A DNA stretch of 37,229 nucleotides from an uncultured Saprospiraceae bacterium (GCA_937921775.1 CAKZUK010000131.1:1-37229); one strand, 5' to 3'; positions 1 to 8,560 are shown, numbered from the stretch's first letter. Notes: generated from the sequence alone by a model not told the origin. Translations and numbers: made by a program.

Positions 1-1263
1 CGCGGTTTCATTGATCGAAGTGGAACAGTAGTGATTAAGCCTCAATTCAACATTATCGATGCCTTTTCAGAGGATATCGCATCCGCAGGTTTTGTTAACT
101 ACCAAACATCAGAGTCTAAAAGTGGCTATATCAACAGGCTAGGTGAGTTTGTGATAGAGCCTATGTTTCAAGTGACCAGTCCCTTCCAAGAAGGACTTGC
201 TTGTGTCAAAAAAGATGATTTATGGGGCTTTATCAATCGAGCGGGTATGTTTGTGATTAAGCCTCAGTTTGAAGAAGCCAATGTTTTTTCAAAAGGAAAA
301 GCAGCCGTTAGAAAGAATGAGAAATGGGGAATCATTAATACAAAAGGTGAATTCATCATTCCCCCTAACTATGATTACCTGTTAGGATTTTCAGAAGGAT
401 TGTGTGCTGTTTTTACCGATGGCAAATGGGGCTTTATCAATCCTGCAGGAAAAATGGTAATCCCTGCAAAATACGAATCCGCTAGTAGCTTCAACAGCGG
501 TAGAGCAAGAGTAGAAGTAGATAAAAAATTTGGGATGATTAACTCAGAAGGTGTTTTTGTAATTGAACCAAGTTTCACGATGCTCCACAACTTTTCACAA
601 GGCTTTGCTGTAGCAAAAAAGAATACAGAAGACAAATGGGGCTATATTGACATCCATGGCAACTTTGCCATTCCACCTAGCTTTGATTTGACATACGACT
701 TTTCAGAAAACCTCGCCCGTGTTCGCAAAAACGGTAAATGGGGCTACATCAACCTAGAGGGTAAGATTGTGATCGATCCTGTCTTTGACGTTGCTTATGA
801 TTTTCGAGAAGGACTTGCACGTGTCAAGCAAGGAGAGCGCAGAGGTTTTATCCGATACCTACCTCCTCTAAAAGAAGAAATCGTGATTGATCAACCGAAA
901 GCAAAACCAGAAGAACTGACCGTTCGTAAAATAAAAAAAGGACATTTCATTAAAGTCAAAAGCCCTACAATCAAACTGCGTATTTTTGATCACAAAAAAA
1001 TAGATGGTGATATCGTATCCATGAATTATAACGGAAAATGGGCAGTCAAAAAACAACTACTTGGCAAAGAAGCGCATGAAGTGGAAATAACTATCGACCA
1101 GTTACTTGAAGACAATTATATTTTATTTTATGCCGAAAACTTAGGACGTAATCCTCCTAACACGGCTACCATCTTTATTGAAGACGGAGTGGATAGACAA
1201 ACGATTGTTTTAGAAGCTGATTTGAATCATTGTGATATCATCCATTTTGAATTGGTAGAGTAA
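1..1263 (+). CDS. WG-repeat protein, 5' end outside the window
   Basis: The reading frame is open from base 1, so the true start lies upstream and the GTG at 31 is not a real start. The visible part carries about nine units of roughly 35 residues built on W/F-G-[FYI]-I-[ND]-x-x-G, then [FV]-[VI]-I-x-P-x-[FY] and F-[SR]-E-G-[LR]-A-x-V. This is the WG (KWG) beta-rich repeat. After about residue 285 (counted from base 31) the repeats stop. A non-repeat tail of about 120 residues follows, with a lysine-rich stretch and predicted beta strands, which I do not recognise. WG proteins are common in Bacteroidota and are thought to be binding scaffolds; no enzymatic role can be read here. A signal peptide cannot be judged because the N-terminus is missing. 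Confidence 0.9.
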   Translation, partial: RGFIDRSGTVVIKPQFNIIDAFSEDIASAGFVNYQTSESKSGYINRLGEFVIEPMFQVTSPFQEGLACVKKDDLWGFINRAGMFVIKPQFEEANVFSKGKAAVRKNEKWGIINTKGEFIIPPNYDYLLGFSEGLCAVFTDGKWGFINPAGKMVIPAKYESASSFNSGRARVEVDKKFGMINSEGVFVIEPSFTMLHNFSQGFAVAKKNTEDKWGYIDIHGNFAIPPSFDLTYDFSENLARVRKNGKWGYINLEGKIVIDPVFDVAYDFREGLARVKQGERRGFIRYLPPLKEEIVIDQPKAKPEELTVRKIKKGHFIKVKSPTIKLRIFDHKKIDGDIVSMNYNGKWAVKKQLLGKEAHEVEITIDQLLEDNYILFYAENLGRNPPNTATIFIEDGVDRQTIVLEADLNHCDIIHFELVE

Positions 1264-1421
1264 AAAGATGGAAGCTTGAAGACGGAAGTTCACTTTACTT
1301 TGAGCTTCGCAACTCGCGGGCTTCACGATTGTAGGAAATCTTTTACTTAAGTGCATAACTTCTTAGCTGTCACTTTTGTAAAGTCAATATTACTTCCTAC
1401 AGTAAACAATATTAAATAATG

Positions 1422-1491
1422 AGTCGATGAATTTTGACTGATACTTATCTGCAGGAAACGAGATGGAAGGCAAATTCAAAATTCATCGACT
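1422..1491. repeat. 16-bp perfect inverted repeat, 38-nt loop
   Basis: The arms AGTCGATGAATTTTGA (1422-1437) and TCAAAATTCATCGACT (1476-1491) are exact reverse complements around a 38-nt spacer. The element lies in the 291-bp gap between the WG protein and the TIGR03032 protein. A T-rich run follows only about 15 nt later, so it is not a standard intrinsic terminator. It could be a small mobile palindromic element or a structured leader. The rest of the gap (1264-1420) shows no gene. Confidence 0.7.
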
Positions 1492-1554
1492 TAACGATTC
1501 AGTATTTATTTTTTGACTTTGAATTAAACAGGTATTCAATTTAAACCAAACAAC

Positions 1555-2622
1555 ATGCCTACTCCCCCACCACCATTTGCACTCCAACACAGTCCCAACA
1601 TACCCGAGTTGCTGATGCAGCTAAATTGTACGCTTGCCATCAGTACCTATCAGGCTGGAAAAGTCATTTTTATCAGTCCCAAAAATGAAGATAGCCTGAT
1701 ACAACTTCCAAGGACTTTCGTCAAGGCAATGGGAATGACTTTAGAAAATGGAAAGATGGCTATTGCCACTCAAGATGAGGTAATCGTTCTCGTTAATTCT
1801 CCTGACTTAGCCAGCCATTATCCTGCAAAACCAAACACCTACGACACCATGTTTATGCCTCGTGCGACATACTACACGGGACAGATTGACATACATGATT
1901 TGGATTGGGGAAAAAACGGCGATTTGTATGCTGTAAATACTTCGTTTTCTTGTTTGATAAAAATAGACGACAATTACAGTTTCACTCCAATATGGCAACC
2001 TCCGTTTATTGACAAATTGGTCTCTGAAGATCGGTGTCACCTAAATGGGATGGCCATGCAAAACGGTCTTCCAAAGTATGTAACTGCGTTCAACAATGGT
2101 AATACAAAACAGAGCTGGCGGGAAGTCGTGACAAGCGGAGGTATTTTGATGGATGTGGAAAGCAACGAAATTGTGACTCAAGGATTGCCGATGCCACATT
2201 CACCTCGAATTTTTGACAATCAACTATACGTACTTTTCTCCGCTACTGGTGAACTTGCCCGTATAGATACTCAGACGGGAACATCTGAGGTGATTACCCG
2301 TTTAGATGGATTCGTGAGGGGCCTAGCGAGACAGGGTGATTATGCTTTTATTGGTTTGTCTAAATTGCGAAAAAATTCTTCCACATTTTCTAAATTAGCC
2401 ATCGCAGAAAAGTCAGATCAGTCGGGCATTGTAGTTGTTCATCTTCCAACAGGGGCTATCGTTGGAATGATTAAATACCTTAGCTCAGTTGATGAAATTT
2501 ACGATGTTCAAGTTATTCCTAACATCATTCGTCCTGGTATTTTAAATACGATGAAACCTGATTTTAAAATGGGGCTTTCAACTCCTCAATCAACTTACTG
2601 GGCAAGACCCAAAGAAAAATAA
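1555..2622 (+). CDS. TIGR03032 family protein (DUF4915-like)
   Basis: This is a 355-residue cytosolic protein without signal peptide or membrane segment. It matches from memory the TIGR03032 conserved hypothetical family. Visible signatures are an N-terminal S-T-Y-Q-A-G-K block (residues about 30-36), D-I-H-D-L-D-W at about 112, C-H-L-N-G-M-A at about 161, S-W-R-E near 187, L-P-M-P-H-S-P-R at about 214, and G-F-V-R-G-L-A with G-L-S-K-L-R at about 250-275. The repeated strand pattern suggests a beta-propeller-like fold. Biochemical function is unknown; a link to sugar or cell-surface metabolism has been suggested for relatives, but nothing here shows it. ATG at 1555 is the only good start. The gene is about 290 bp from the WG gene and 115 bp from the next gene, so it is probably its own unit. 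Confidence 0.85.
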   Translation: MPTPPPPFALQHSPNIPELLMQLNCTLAISTYQAGKVIFISPKNEDSLIQLPRTFVKAMGMTLENGKMAIATQDEVIVLVNSPDLASHYPAKPNTYDTMFMPRATYYTGQIDIHDLDWGKNGDLYAVNTSFSCLIKIDDNYSFTPIWQPPFIDKLVSEDRCHLNGMAMQNGLPKYVTAFNNGNTKQSWREVVTSGGILMDVESNEIVTQGLPMPHSPRIFDNQLYVLFSATGELARIDTQTGTSEVITRLDGFVRGLARQGDYAFIGLSKLRKNSSTFSKLAIAEKSDQSGIVVVHLPTGAIVGMIKYLSSVDEIYDVQVIPNIIRPGILNTMKPDFKMGLSTPQSTYWARPKEK

Positions 2623-2737
2623 TATGTAAACTATCTAGGGGTTACTTCAAAAAAAGCGTCATACAATTGTATACTTACAATTGAAGCAACCATTATAATA
2701 CTAAAACTCTCTTTTTAAAACAAAAAAAGCTTAACGT

Positions 2738-4456
2738 ATGAAAACAAATTACAAGCCTTTTGCCCGTAAGTACAGGCAGTTTAACAACCAGGCTAAAAAA
2801 ATCAAGCGACTTCACAGTGAAGGTAAATTCGAAATTTTGAGCGAAAACCGCCAACGCGAGATGCTTGGCAAACTCAAAAAAATGTATGCCGAACTGCGAG
2901 GAAGACTACAACATTGGCGACTAAGAAAGACGTTAGTTGGTCTAAGTTTTTTATTCCTTGGCGCAGGTAGTATCCCACAGGCAAATGCACAGGTCTTTGG
3001 AACTCCTGAACTAAACCCATTTGGCTTAACTTCAATTCCCGATAGCTATAATTTTATTGCTATGGCAGATATTGATGACGATGGAGACCTTGACCTTTTT
3101 TCGGTTGAAATTGAAGATTACGGCTCTTCATCTATTTCTTTTGCCAAAAACGACGGAACTGCTGAATCTCCAAATTTTGAAGCACCTGTTGATGCCCCTT
3201 TTGGAATTCAACTGAATGAATTTGCAGTTAACCCAGTTTTCACTGACATCGACAATGACGGAGATTTAGATTTATTTATTGGAATTAATGACGCTTACGA
3301 TGGGAATATAATTTACTTTGAAAACCAAGGATCTGCAAGCGTTCCTAGTTTTGCTCCGCCACAAACCAACCCTTTTGGTTTGTCCTCTACATATATGTTT
3401 TCAATCCCCAGCTTTGCAGATTTAGATGGAGATGGCGATCAGGATATAATTACTTCTGAACTTGGTTCGGCAATAAAGTATTTTGAAAATACTGGAACGC
3501 CTGAAGCTGCTGCCTTTGCAGCACCTACCAATTCTCCTTTTGGCATAGAAGGGGTCCAGGGCTATCTTACTTTTATGGATTTTGCAGATTTTGATAATGA
3601 CGGAGATCTTGATTTAATGTCTGGTGGATTCTATGATGAATATAGCTATTTATCCAGCTTTTACTATTCCGAAAACACCGGAACTGCTACTGCTCCATCT
3701 TTTGACGAACCTATTGAAAGTCCTTTTGGGCTCGTTCCCTTTGAATCTTATATTTCTCAGCCTGTCTTTGCAGATATAGACAACGACGGAGACTTAGATA
3801 TTTTTAGTAGTGCCGCTTATTATGGTGTTGTTCATTTTGAGAACCTAGGATCAGCGCCTACTTCTGCTGACGCAATGGTGGAAACGTTTATCAGCACACC
3901 ATACACTTTTGCGAATACTGATTTCTCCTATTCAGATCAAGATGGTGATGATTTCAAATCAATTAAAATTACTGGCTTGACCTCTGTTGGAACCTTACAG
4001 TTTGATGGCATTGATGTCGTCAACGACCAAATCATTACACTTACTAATATTAATTTATTGGCCTTCACGCCAGTAGATGATGAAGAGGGGACTCCGTATG
4101 ATACCTTCACATTTCAGGTAGGTGATGAAAATGAAGTTTACAGTATAGACCACACCATGACCGTCAGTGTAGGAGGTGTCAGCACAAAAGATAATTTGCT
4201 TGAAGCAAGTCTTGAATTATTTCCTAATCCTACCACTGATTTAGTTCAATTGAGTTTGGAGTCAGTCAATACATTAAATAATGTCAACATCAAGTTAATT
4301 GATAAAAGTGGCCGTTTACTCAGCCAACAATCAGCTACAATAGCTGGTAACGTATGGAAACAACAATTTGACGTAAGTAAACTTGCGGCTGGTGCCTATT
4401 TTATTCAAATTAATTCTGATGGCAAGACCATTTCTAGTCAATTTGTAAAAAAATAA
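2738..4456 (+). CDS. Secreted FG-GAP/VCBS repeat protein with T9SS sorting domain
   Basis: The protein has 572 residues. An unusually long basic N-region (about 64 residues, rich in K, R, Q) precedes the hydrophobic core at about 65-80, with likely cleavage after A-N-A-Q at 85. Five Ca2+-binding FG-GAP cores of type D-[ILF]-D-[DNG]-D-G-D-x-D follow, each next to a Y-F-E-N-x-G-[ST] and P-F-G-[LI] block, giving a repeat of about 70 residues that fits an integrin-like beta-propeller. A cadherin-like stretch follows at about 380-480. The last 80 residues form a T9SS type A sorting domain (F-P-N-P near 497, ending F-V-K-K). It is therefore expected to be exported by type IX secretion and attached to the surface or released. 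A strong terminator follows directly. Confidence 0.9.
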   Translation: MKTNYKPFARKYRQFNNQAKKIKRLHSEGKFEILSENRQREMLGKLKKMYAELRGRLQHWRLRKTLVGLSFLFLGAGSIPQANAQVFGTPELNPFGLTSIPDSYNFIAMADIDDDGDLDLFSVEIEDYGSSSISFAKNDGTAESPNFEAPVDAPFGIQLNEFAVNPVFTDIDNDGDLDLFIGINDAYDGNIIYFENQGSASVPSFAPPQTNPFGLSSTYMFSIPSFADLDGDGDQDIITSELGSAIKYFENTGTPEAAAFAAPTNSPFGIEGVQGYLTFMDFADFDNDGDLDLMSGGFYDEYSYLSSFYYSENTGTATAPSFDEPIESPFGLVPFESYISQPVFADIDNDGDLDIFSSAAYYGVVHFENLGSAPTSADAMVETFISTPYTFANTDFSYSDQDGDDFKSIKITGLTSVGTLQFDGIDVVNDQIITLTNINLLAFTPVDDEEGTPYDTFTFQVGDENEVYSIDHTMTVSVGGVSTKDNLLEASLELFPNPTTDLVQLSLESVNTLNNVNIKLIDKSGRLLSQQSATIAGNVWKQQFDVSKLAAGAYFIQINSDGKTISSQFVKK

Positions 4457-4477
4457 TTAGGAAAGAGTTTCATATAG

Positions 4478-4518
4478 ACCGCAAAGAGACTGTTTGTTTC
4501 TTTGCGGTTTTTTATTCT
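4478..4518 (+). terminator. Intrinsic terminator after FG-GAP gene
   Basis: A perfect 10-bp stem, ACCGCAAAGA (4478-4487) with TCTTTGCGGT (4499-4508), has an 11-nt loop and is followed by a run of Ts. Confidence 0.9.
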
Positions 4519-4544
4519 GTCAGATAGCTTACATATAAGAAGCG

Positions 4545-4573
4545 GTTTCCGACTCAAAAAAGGACTACTTTTG
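4545..4573 (+). promoter_or_regulatory. Bacteroidota-type promoter before SprB-repeat gene
   Basis: TACTTTTG (4566-4573) fits the Bacteroidota -7 box TAnnTTTG. TTTC at 4545-4548, 17 nt upstream, is a near match to the -33 TTTG box. Transcription would begin near 4580, giving a leader of about 75 nt. Confidence 0.5.
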
Positions 4574-4653
4574 AACATTGATTCACATGAGTATATTCAG
4601 AATTTCTAATAAAACCTTAAACCTGATTTTCTACTACTCACAACTTACTTTTT

Positions 4654-6573
4654 ATGACAACTAATTACTTAAAAACATTACTCGTAGCAATTATTGCTAT
4701 GGGCTTAAATTTTTCTACCTCTGCCCAATGTCTGGATTGGTTAACCCCTTCTCCGACTTCTGGATACACTGATATTAACTCCAATTTTGGAGGTGCTCCT
4801 TGTGATGACGGCACTGGTTGCCCATTCAATGAATTGGGTTTTGAAGCTTGGGCATCTGAAGCTTACACTGTTGATAACTTTGTAATGGGAGGAACCTACT
4901 CTTTTAGCCTATGTAATGGCCCTGGCGCTGGTTCATGGGTTCCTGAATTTACAATCATATCACCTAACGGAACTGTAGATGCCTTTGGTGCTGGTGACGG
5001 TGATGGCTGTACCATTACGTGGACTTGTTCTGAAAGTGGAACTTACCTTCTTGTAATCAATGAAGCTGGTGATTGTGGTATTGGTACAAACTCCGATACC
5101 GACAACGGACTTATTGCATTAACTTGTGTTTCAAGTCCTGAAACGACTTGTCCTGCTGCTGTTACTGAATGTAATGCAGGTGAATTACAAACAACTGGCA
5201 CTATAGCAGTTTGTCCAGGCGGTACCTTTGATGTTCAATCTATAAATGACACAATACCTAACTCTCCTACTATAGGTGAATACACTTGGCAATTTAACGA
5301 TGGCCTAGGTGGTACTGGTGGTTTAGCTGGTGGTTTTACGATTACTGGTTCAACTAACATGCAAACATGGGATAACGACCTAAGTGGTATTCTAAGTTCA
5401 AATGGCCTTCCTGTGCTTCAAGGGCTTTGGGTTGTTCATGGCGCTGTTGCATCCGATGCAAATGATCCGATCAATACAGTATGTAGTACTACTGCAGATT
5501 CTTTAATTGTTAATTTCTCTACTTTAGGCATTACTTCCCTCACTGATAATGGTGACTTGACTGCAACTGTAGTTGCGGAAGGTGGTACTATGCCATACGC
5601 TTACGAATGGTCAGATGGGCAAATGGTTGAGACTGCAGTTGGTTTGGTTGATGCTACACTTTACTATATTACTGTTTCTGATGACGATGGTTGTGAAGCT
5701 GTTGACTCTGTAATAATAGGATACGAATTACTTTGCAATACGGGTGCAATGACAACTACTGGTGCTGTAACTGCTTGTGATGACGAATCTGTTGATGTAC
5801 AAAACGATGGTATGCAAGAGATTCCTCCTGTTAACAATGGCGCATTTGGTTGGTTCTTTGACAATACTTTAGGAGGAACAGGAGGACTTAATGGCCCTTT
5901 CACACTTCTTAATATTCCTGACCCAAGCACAACTAGCTATGACAGAGATTTGAATGGTGTATTGAGTGCCAATGGCTTTCCTGTAATGGAAGGTTCATGG
6001 ACTATTCAGGCAGTTGTTTATCAAGACGAAGATCCTTCTACTCAAGGCCTTGAAGTTTGTTTCACTTCTACAGAGTCTCTGATTATTACTTTCTCAGAAA
6101 CTCCTACTGCAGCTGCTGCTGACAACGGTGACGGAACTGCTACTGCTTCTGGTACAGGAGGAACTGCTCCATACTCTTATGAATGGTCAGACGGTCAGAC
6201 TACTGAAACTGCTATCGATCTTATTACAGGAACCTACATGGTTACTGTAACTGAAGAATTCGGTTGTTCTGCTGTGGCTTCTGTTGACGTAACGACTGTT
6301 GCTGTTGACGAAATCGCTTCATTAGAAAATATTGATATTTCTCCAAACCCAACAAATGGTAACTTCCAAATCAACTTGGCATTAAATACTGCTGAAGTTG
6401 TAAGTGTTGAGGTTCTTAATGTTGTAGGTCGTAAAGTGCAGTCAATTGCAGCAAGCACGATCACGAACGAAATATACAATATTGATTTAAACAACGAAAG
6501 TGAAGGTGTATATATGGTTCGCCTAAATATTGGTGATAAAGTATTAATGCGCCGTGTTGTTTTGAATAAGTAA
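4654..6573 (+). CDS. Secreted T9SS cargo with duplicated module and SprB-type repeats
   Basis: The protein has 639 residues with a normal signal peptide (cleavage near S-A-Q at 25). A Cys-rich N-terminal domain (about 26-165) has the look of a lectin-like or CUB-like beta sandwich. Two copies of a module of about 190 residues follow. Each has a Cys-containing domain with G-G-T-G-G-L and D-[LR]-D/N-L-x-G-[IV]-L-S-[SA]-N-G, and ends in a SprB-type repeat (P-Y-x-Y-E-W-S-D-G-Q ... D-x-x-G-C). A T9SS type A sorting domain occupies the last 75 residues (S-P-N-P-T-N-G near 563, ending R-R-V-V-L-N-K). SprB repeats occur in gliding adhesins, so a surface adhesin role is a reasonable inference. The gene has its own promoter candidate and terminator. 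Confidence 0.88.
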   Translation: MTTNYLKTLLVAIIAMGLNFSTSAQCLDWLTPSPTSGYTDINSNFGGAPCDDGTGCPFNELGFEAWASEAYTVDNFVMGGTYSFSLCNGPGAGSWVPEFTIISPNGTVDAFGAGDGDGCTITWTCSESGTYLLVINEAGDCGIGTNSDTDNGLIALTCVSSPETTCPAAVTECNAGELQTTGTIAVCPGGTFDVQSINDTIPNSPTIGEYTWQFNDGLGGTGGLAGGFTITGSTNMQTWDNDLSGILSSNGLPVLQGLWVVHGAVASDANDPINTVCSTTADSLIVNFSTLGITSLTDNGDLTATVVAEGGTMPYAYEWSDGQMVETAVGLVDATLYYITVSDDDGCEAVDSVIIGYELLCNTGAMTTTGAVTACDDESVDVQNDGMQEIPPVNNGAFGWFFDNTLGGTGGLNGPFTLLNIPDPSTTSYDRDLNGVLSANGFPVMEGSWTIQAVVYQDEDPSTQGLEVCFTSTESLIITFSETPTAAAADNGDGTATASGTGGTAPYSYEWSDGQTTETAIDLITGTYMVTVTEEFGCSAVASVDVTTVAVDEIASLENIDISPNPTNGNFQINLALNTAEVVSVEVLNVVGRKVQSIAASTITNEIYNIDLNNESEGVYMVRLNIGDKVLMRRVVLNK

Positions 6574-6592
6574 TTCAATAACTACTAGCGTT

Positions 6593-6630
6593 AAAAGCCG
6601 CAAGGGTACAATTGTACGCTTGCGGCTTTT
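6593..6630 (+). terminator. Strong bidirectional terminator
   Basis: AAAAGCCGCAAG (6593-6604) pairs with CTTGCGGCTTTT (6619-6630). Inside the loop GTACAATTGTAC is itself a palindrome, so the hairpin closes almost completely with one G-G mismatch. Confidence 0.92.
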
Positions 6631-6701
6631 CATTTAATACACTCCTATCTTATCTTTAGTATTTACAAAAAAAATAAAATTCAAGAAATATTCTCCAAGG
6701 C

Positions 6702-6732
6702 TTGCACCTTAGAAAGATAAGTACTAACTTTG
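6702..6732 (+). promoter_or_regulatory. Promoter of the membrane protein/HTH_34 unit
   Basis: TTG at 6702-6704 and TAACTTTG at 6725-6732 are separated by 20 nt and fit the TTTG / TAnnTTTG consensus of Bacteroidota. The -7 box overlaps the palindrome at 6728-6742, so a bound regulator would block this promoter. Confidence 0.6.
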
Positions 6733-6752
6733 AAATTCAAAGTACTTTTAAA
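6727..6752. promoter_or_regulatory. Palindromic operator candidate, copy 1
   Basis: CTTTGAAATTCAAAG (6728-6742) is a near-perfect palindrome followed by the overlapping palindrome AAAGTACTTT (6739-6748) and TAAA. The same 26-bp string, with one difference at the dyad centre, recurs at 7887-7912. It ends 8 nt before the ATG at 6761. I infer that it binds the HTH_34 protein encoded at 7455-7754. Confidence 0.65.
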
Positions 6753-6760
6753 TAAGCATA

Positions 6761-7408
6761 ATGGTAATGGATAAAAGAAACGAACATCTGGAGACTTTAA
6801 GTGAGATACGCTCACTTATGGAGCGCTCGTCCCGCTTTATTTCTCTGAGTGGTTTATCCGGCGTTGCAGCTGGAGTATTTGCTCTAATAGGTGCCGCAAT
6901 GGTTTATCTTTATTTGGACATTAGTCCTTTTGAAACAAAGCGATTGTACTATGCAGTAGACCCATCTCGAATTAAATGGGGTATGGATTACCTTACCTTC
7001 TTTCTAGTAGATGCAACATTGGTATTTCTCTTTGCACTCGCTGGTGGTATCTTTTTTACAACACGTAAAGCCAAACAAAAAGGGCAAAAAATATGGGACC
7101 CTTTGACAAAGCGACTATTGATTAATACAGCGATTCCTCTTGTGGCAGGCGGCTTTTATTGCCTCGGTTTGTTGTATCACGATTTGTTTGGATTGGTAGC
7201 GCCAAGTACTTTGATCTTTTATGGTTTGGCCTGTATTAATGGCAGTAAATATACACTTACGGATATACGTTACCTTGGAATATCAGAAATCATCTTAGGA
7301 ATCATCGCCATTTTTAATATTGGCTATGGATTAGAATTCTGGGCAGTTGGATTTGGATTTCTACATATTATTTATGGCTTGGTCATGTACTTTAAGTACG
7401 AAAAGTAA
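6761..7408 (+). CDS. Six-helix integral membrane protein, partner of HTH_34 regulator
   Basis: The protein has 215 residues. A short charged N-terminus (about 25 residues) precedes about six predicted membrane helices (near 28-52, 75-100, 118-138, 142-160, 172-188, 190-210). I do not know a named family, but membrane proteins of this kind commonly sit directly before a winged-helix regulator in Bacteroidota genomes. The start is ATG 6761 or ATG 6767; the second gives the more natural M-D-K-R start. The HTH_34 gene begins 46 nt downstream, so the two are likely co-transcribed from the promoter at 6702-6732. It may sense or modulate a signal at the membrane for the regulator, but this is inference only. 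Confidence 0.82.
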   Translation: MVMDKRNEHLETLSEIRSLMERSSRFISLSGLSGVAAGVFALIGAAMVYLYLDISPFETKRLYYAVDPSRIKWGMDYLTFFLVDATLVFLFALAGGIFFTTRKAKQKGQKIWDPLTKRLLINTAIPLVAGGFYCLGLLYHDLFGLVAPSTLIFYGLACINGSKYTLTDIRYLGISEIILGIIAIFNIGYGLEFWAVGFGFLHIIYGLVMYFKYEK

Positions 7409-7454
7409 TAAACAACAAACAAGCTTCTTTGAAATATAGATTGGCATCGCATCC

Positions 7455-7754
7455 ATGAAAAAGATAATTAACAAACTTAATAAGGCATTCGACAATAAGG
7501 TTCGACTCGGAATCATGTCCATGTTAATGGTCAATGAATGGGTAGACTTTAAGACGCTCAAAGAGATGTTGGATTTGACTGATGGACGTCTGGCCAGTCA
7601 TATTAAGTCCTTGGAAGAAAATGAATTCATTGAGGTTCGGAAGGAGTTTGTTGGACGAAAACCACTGACGAGTTACAGCGCTACCAAAACGGGACGCAAA
7701 GCATTTAGCGATCACTTAGATGCACTGGAGGAACTTTTGAAAAATCGATATTAG
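7455..7754 (+). CDS. Winged-helix transcriptional regulator (HTH_34 type)
   Basis: This 99-residue protein is essentially one winged-helix domain. Its pattern, N-K-A-F-D-N-K-V-R-L-G-I-M, then L-K-E-M-L-D-L-T-D-G-R-L-A-S-H-I-K-S-L-E and a wing with G-R-K-P-L-T-S-Y, is that of the HTH_34/ArsR-MarR-like family. The recognition helix is around residues 46-60. No effector domain is present. It is the natural candidate to bind the twin palindromes at 6728 and 7888, which would make it autoregulatory and a regulator of the gene run starting at 7925. Confidence 0.88.
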   Translation: MKKIINKLNKAFDNKVRLGIMSMLMVNEWVDFKTLKEMLDLTDGRLASHIKSLEENEFIEVRKEFVGRKPLTSYSATKTGRKAFSDHLDALEELLKNRY

Positions 7755-7886
7755 AGCATTCGGTGCCGTACAATAAAAGTTTACGTTTACTAACTTTTCG
7801 AAGTTTAATAAATGCTCGACTAGCACCTTCTCAAAAAGTTGAAAAATAAAATCGATAGCAATATAAGCTATTTTTTTTGCTCACTT

Positions 7887-7912
7887 ACTTTGAATTTCAA
7901 AGTACTTTTAAA
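7887..7912. promoter_or_regulatory. Palindromic operator candidate, copy 2
   Basis: CTTTGAATTTCAAAG (7888-7902), then AGTACTTTTAAA, matches copy 1 at 6727-6752 in 25 of 26 positions. TTACTTTG (7885-7892) is a near match to the -7 box and overlaps the palindrome, although I see no -33 box at the usual distance. It lies 12 nt before the ATG at 7925. Confidence 0.62.
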
Positions 7913-7924
7913 AGTAAAATAATT

Positions 7925-8506
7925 ATGGTAACAACAAATTATGCCGTCAAACCCTGCTACGAAAGAGGACTGAACTATACCCTCAGCAAAGGAACCAAGT
8001 GGTACCAAACAACACTAGAGTTTCGAGAACGAATTCTTTACAAATTGACAGAAATGCTGGTCCCAATTTACAAACGATTTTTCAAACCAAAGGTCAGTAA
8101 ATGGGAAATCAAACTCGATCAACTGGCACATTATAAAGAAGGAACCTTAGGGAAGTCTTGGTTCGATTTTTATCAAAATCAATCATTTGGTATTAGCCCC
8201 AATTACGAGGAGCACGATATCTGTCACACCTTGCTGGGATACAAAACCAGTATTGTAGAAGAGACCAGAATGTATAGTTTCCTATTTGGAACAGGAAAAA
8301 TATCAGCTCCTACCCTCTTCACTATTATCATTGGCTGCATAGCGCTACCAGAGTTTGCTCGCGAATTTTACACCGATTATAAACTAGGTAAAAAGGCAGT
8401 CAACTTTTCGAAATGGGATTTTAGATACTTGTTACATGAGCAAATTGACACTTTGCAGCAAATGATTTTTATGAAAGAAAGTGAGACTAGGGAAATTGTC
8501 TTTTGA
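7925..8506 (+). CDS. COQ4-like protein with HDxxH-x11-E metal motif
   Basis: The protein has 193 residues from ATG 7925. The longer reading from TTG 7877 would run through the operator and is rejected. H97-D98-I-C-H101 followed by E113 reproduces the HDxxH-x11-E metal-binding signature of the COQ4 family. The family acts in ubiquinone biosynthesis in eukaryotes and proteobacteria, most likely in C1 decarboxylation/hydroxylation. Most Bacteroidota are thought to make menaquinone, so another substrate is likely here. A hydrophobic segment at about 128-142 could touch the membrane, as known for COQ4. The gene is first in a co-directional run with an MpaB-like oxygenase 45-54 nt downstream and DUF1361 and DUF4173 membrane proteins after it. 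Confidence 0.78.
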   Translation: MVTTNYAVKPCYERGLNYTLSKGTKWYQTTLEFRERILYKLTEMLVPIYKRFFKPKVSKWEIKLDQLAHYKEGTLGKSWFDFYQNQSFGISPNYEEHDICHTLLGYKTSIVEETRMYSFLFGTGKISAPTLFTIIIGCIALPEFAREFYTDYKLGKKAVNFSKWDFRYLLHEQIDTLQQMIFMKESETREIVF

Positions 8507-8560
8507 TTCGTTCAGGTCACCTTCGGCAATTTATCCTTTGAACATTAAAAAATGAAAAAA

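Noticed and set aside
2661..2672. Palindrome ATACAATTGTAT before the FG-GAP gene
   Set aside because: It is short and AT-rich, and common by chance in this composition; no second copy or promoter context supports it.
7877..7924. Longer COQ4-like protein from TTG 7877
   Set aside because: The extension would translate the palindromic operator and has no family support.
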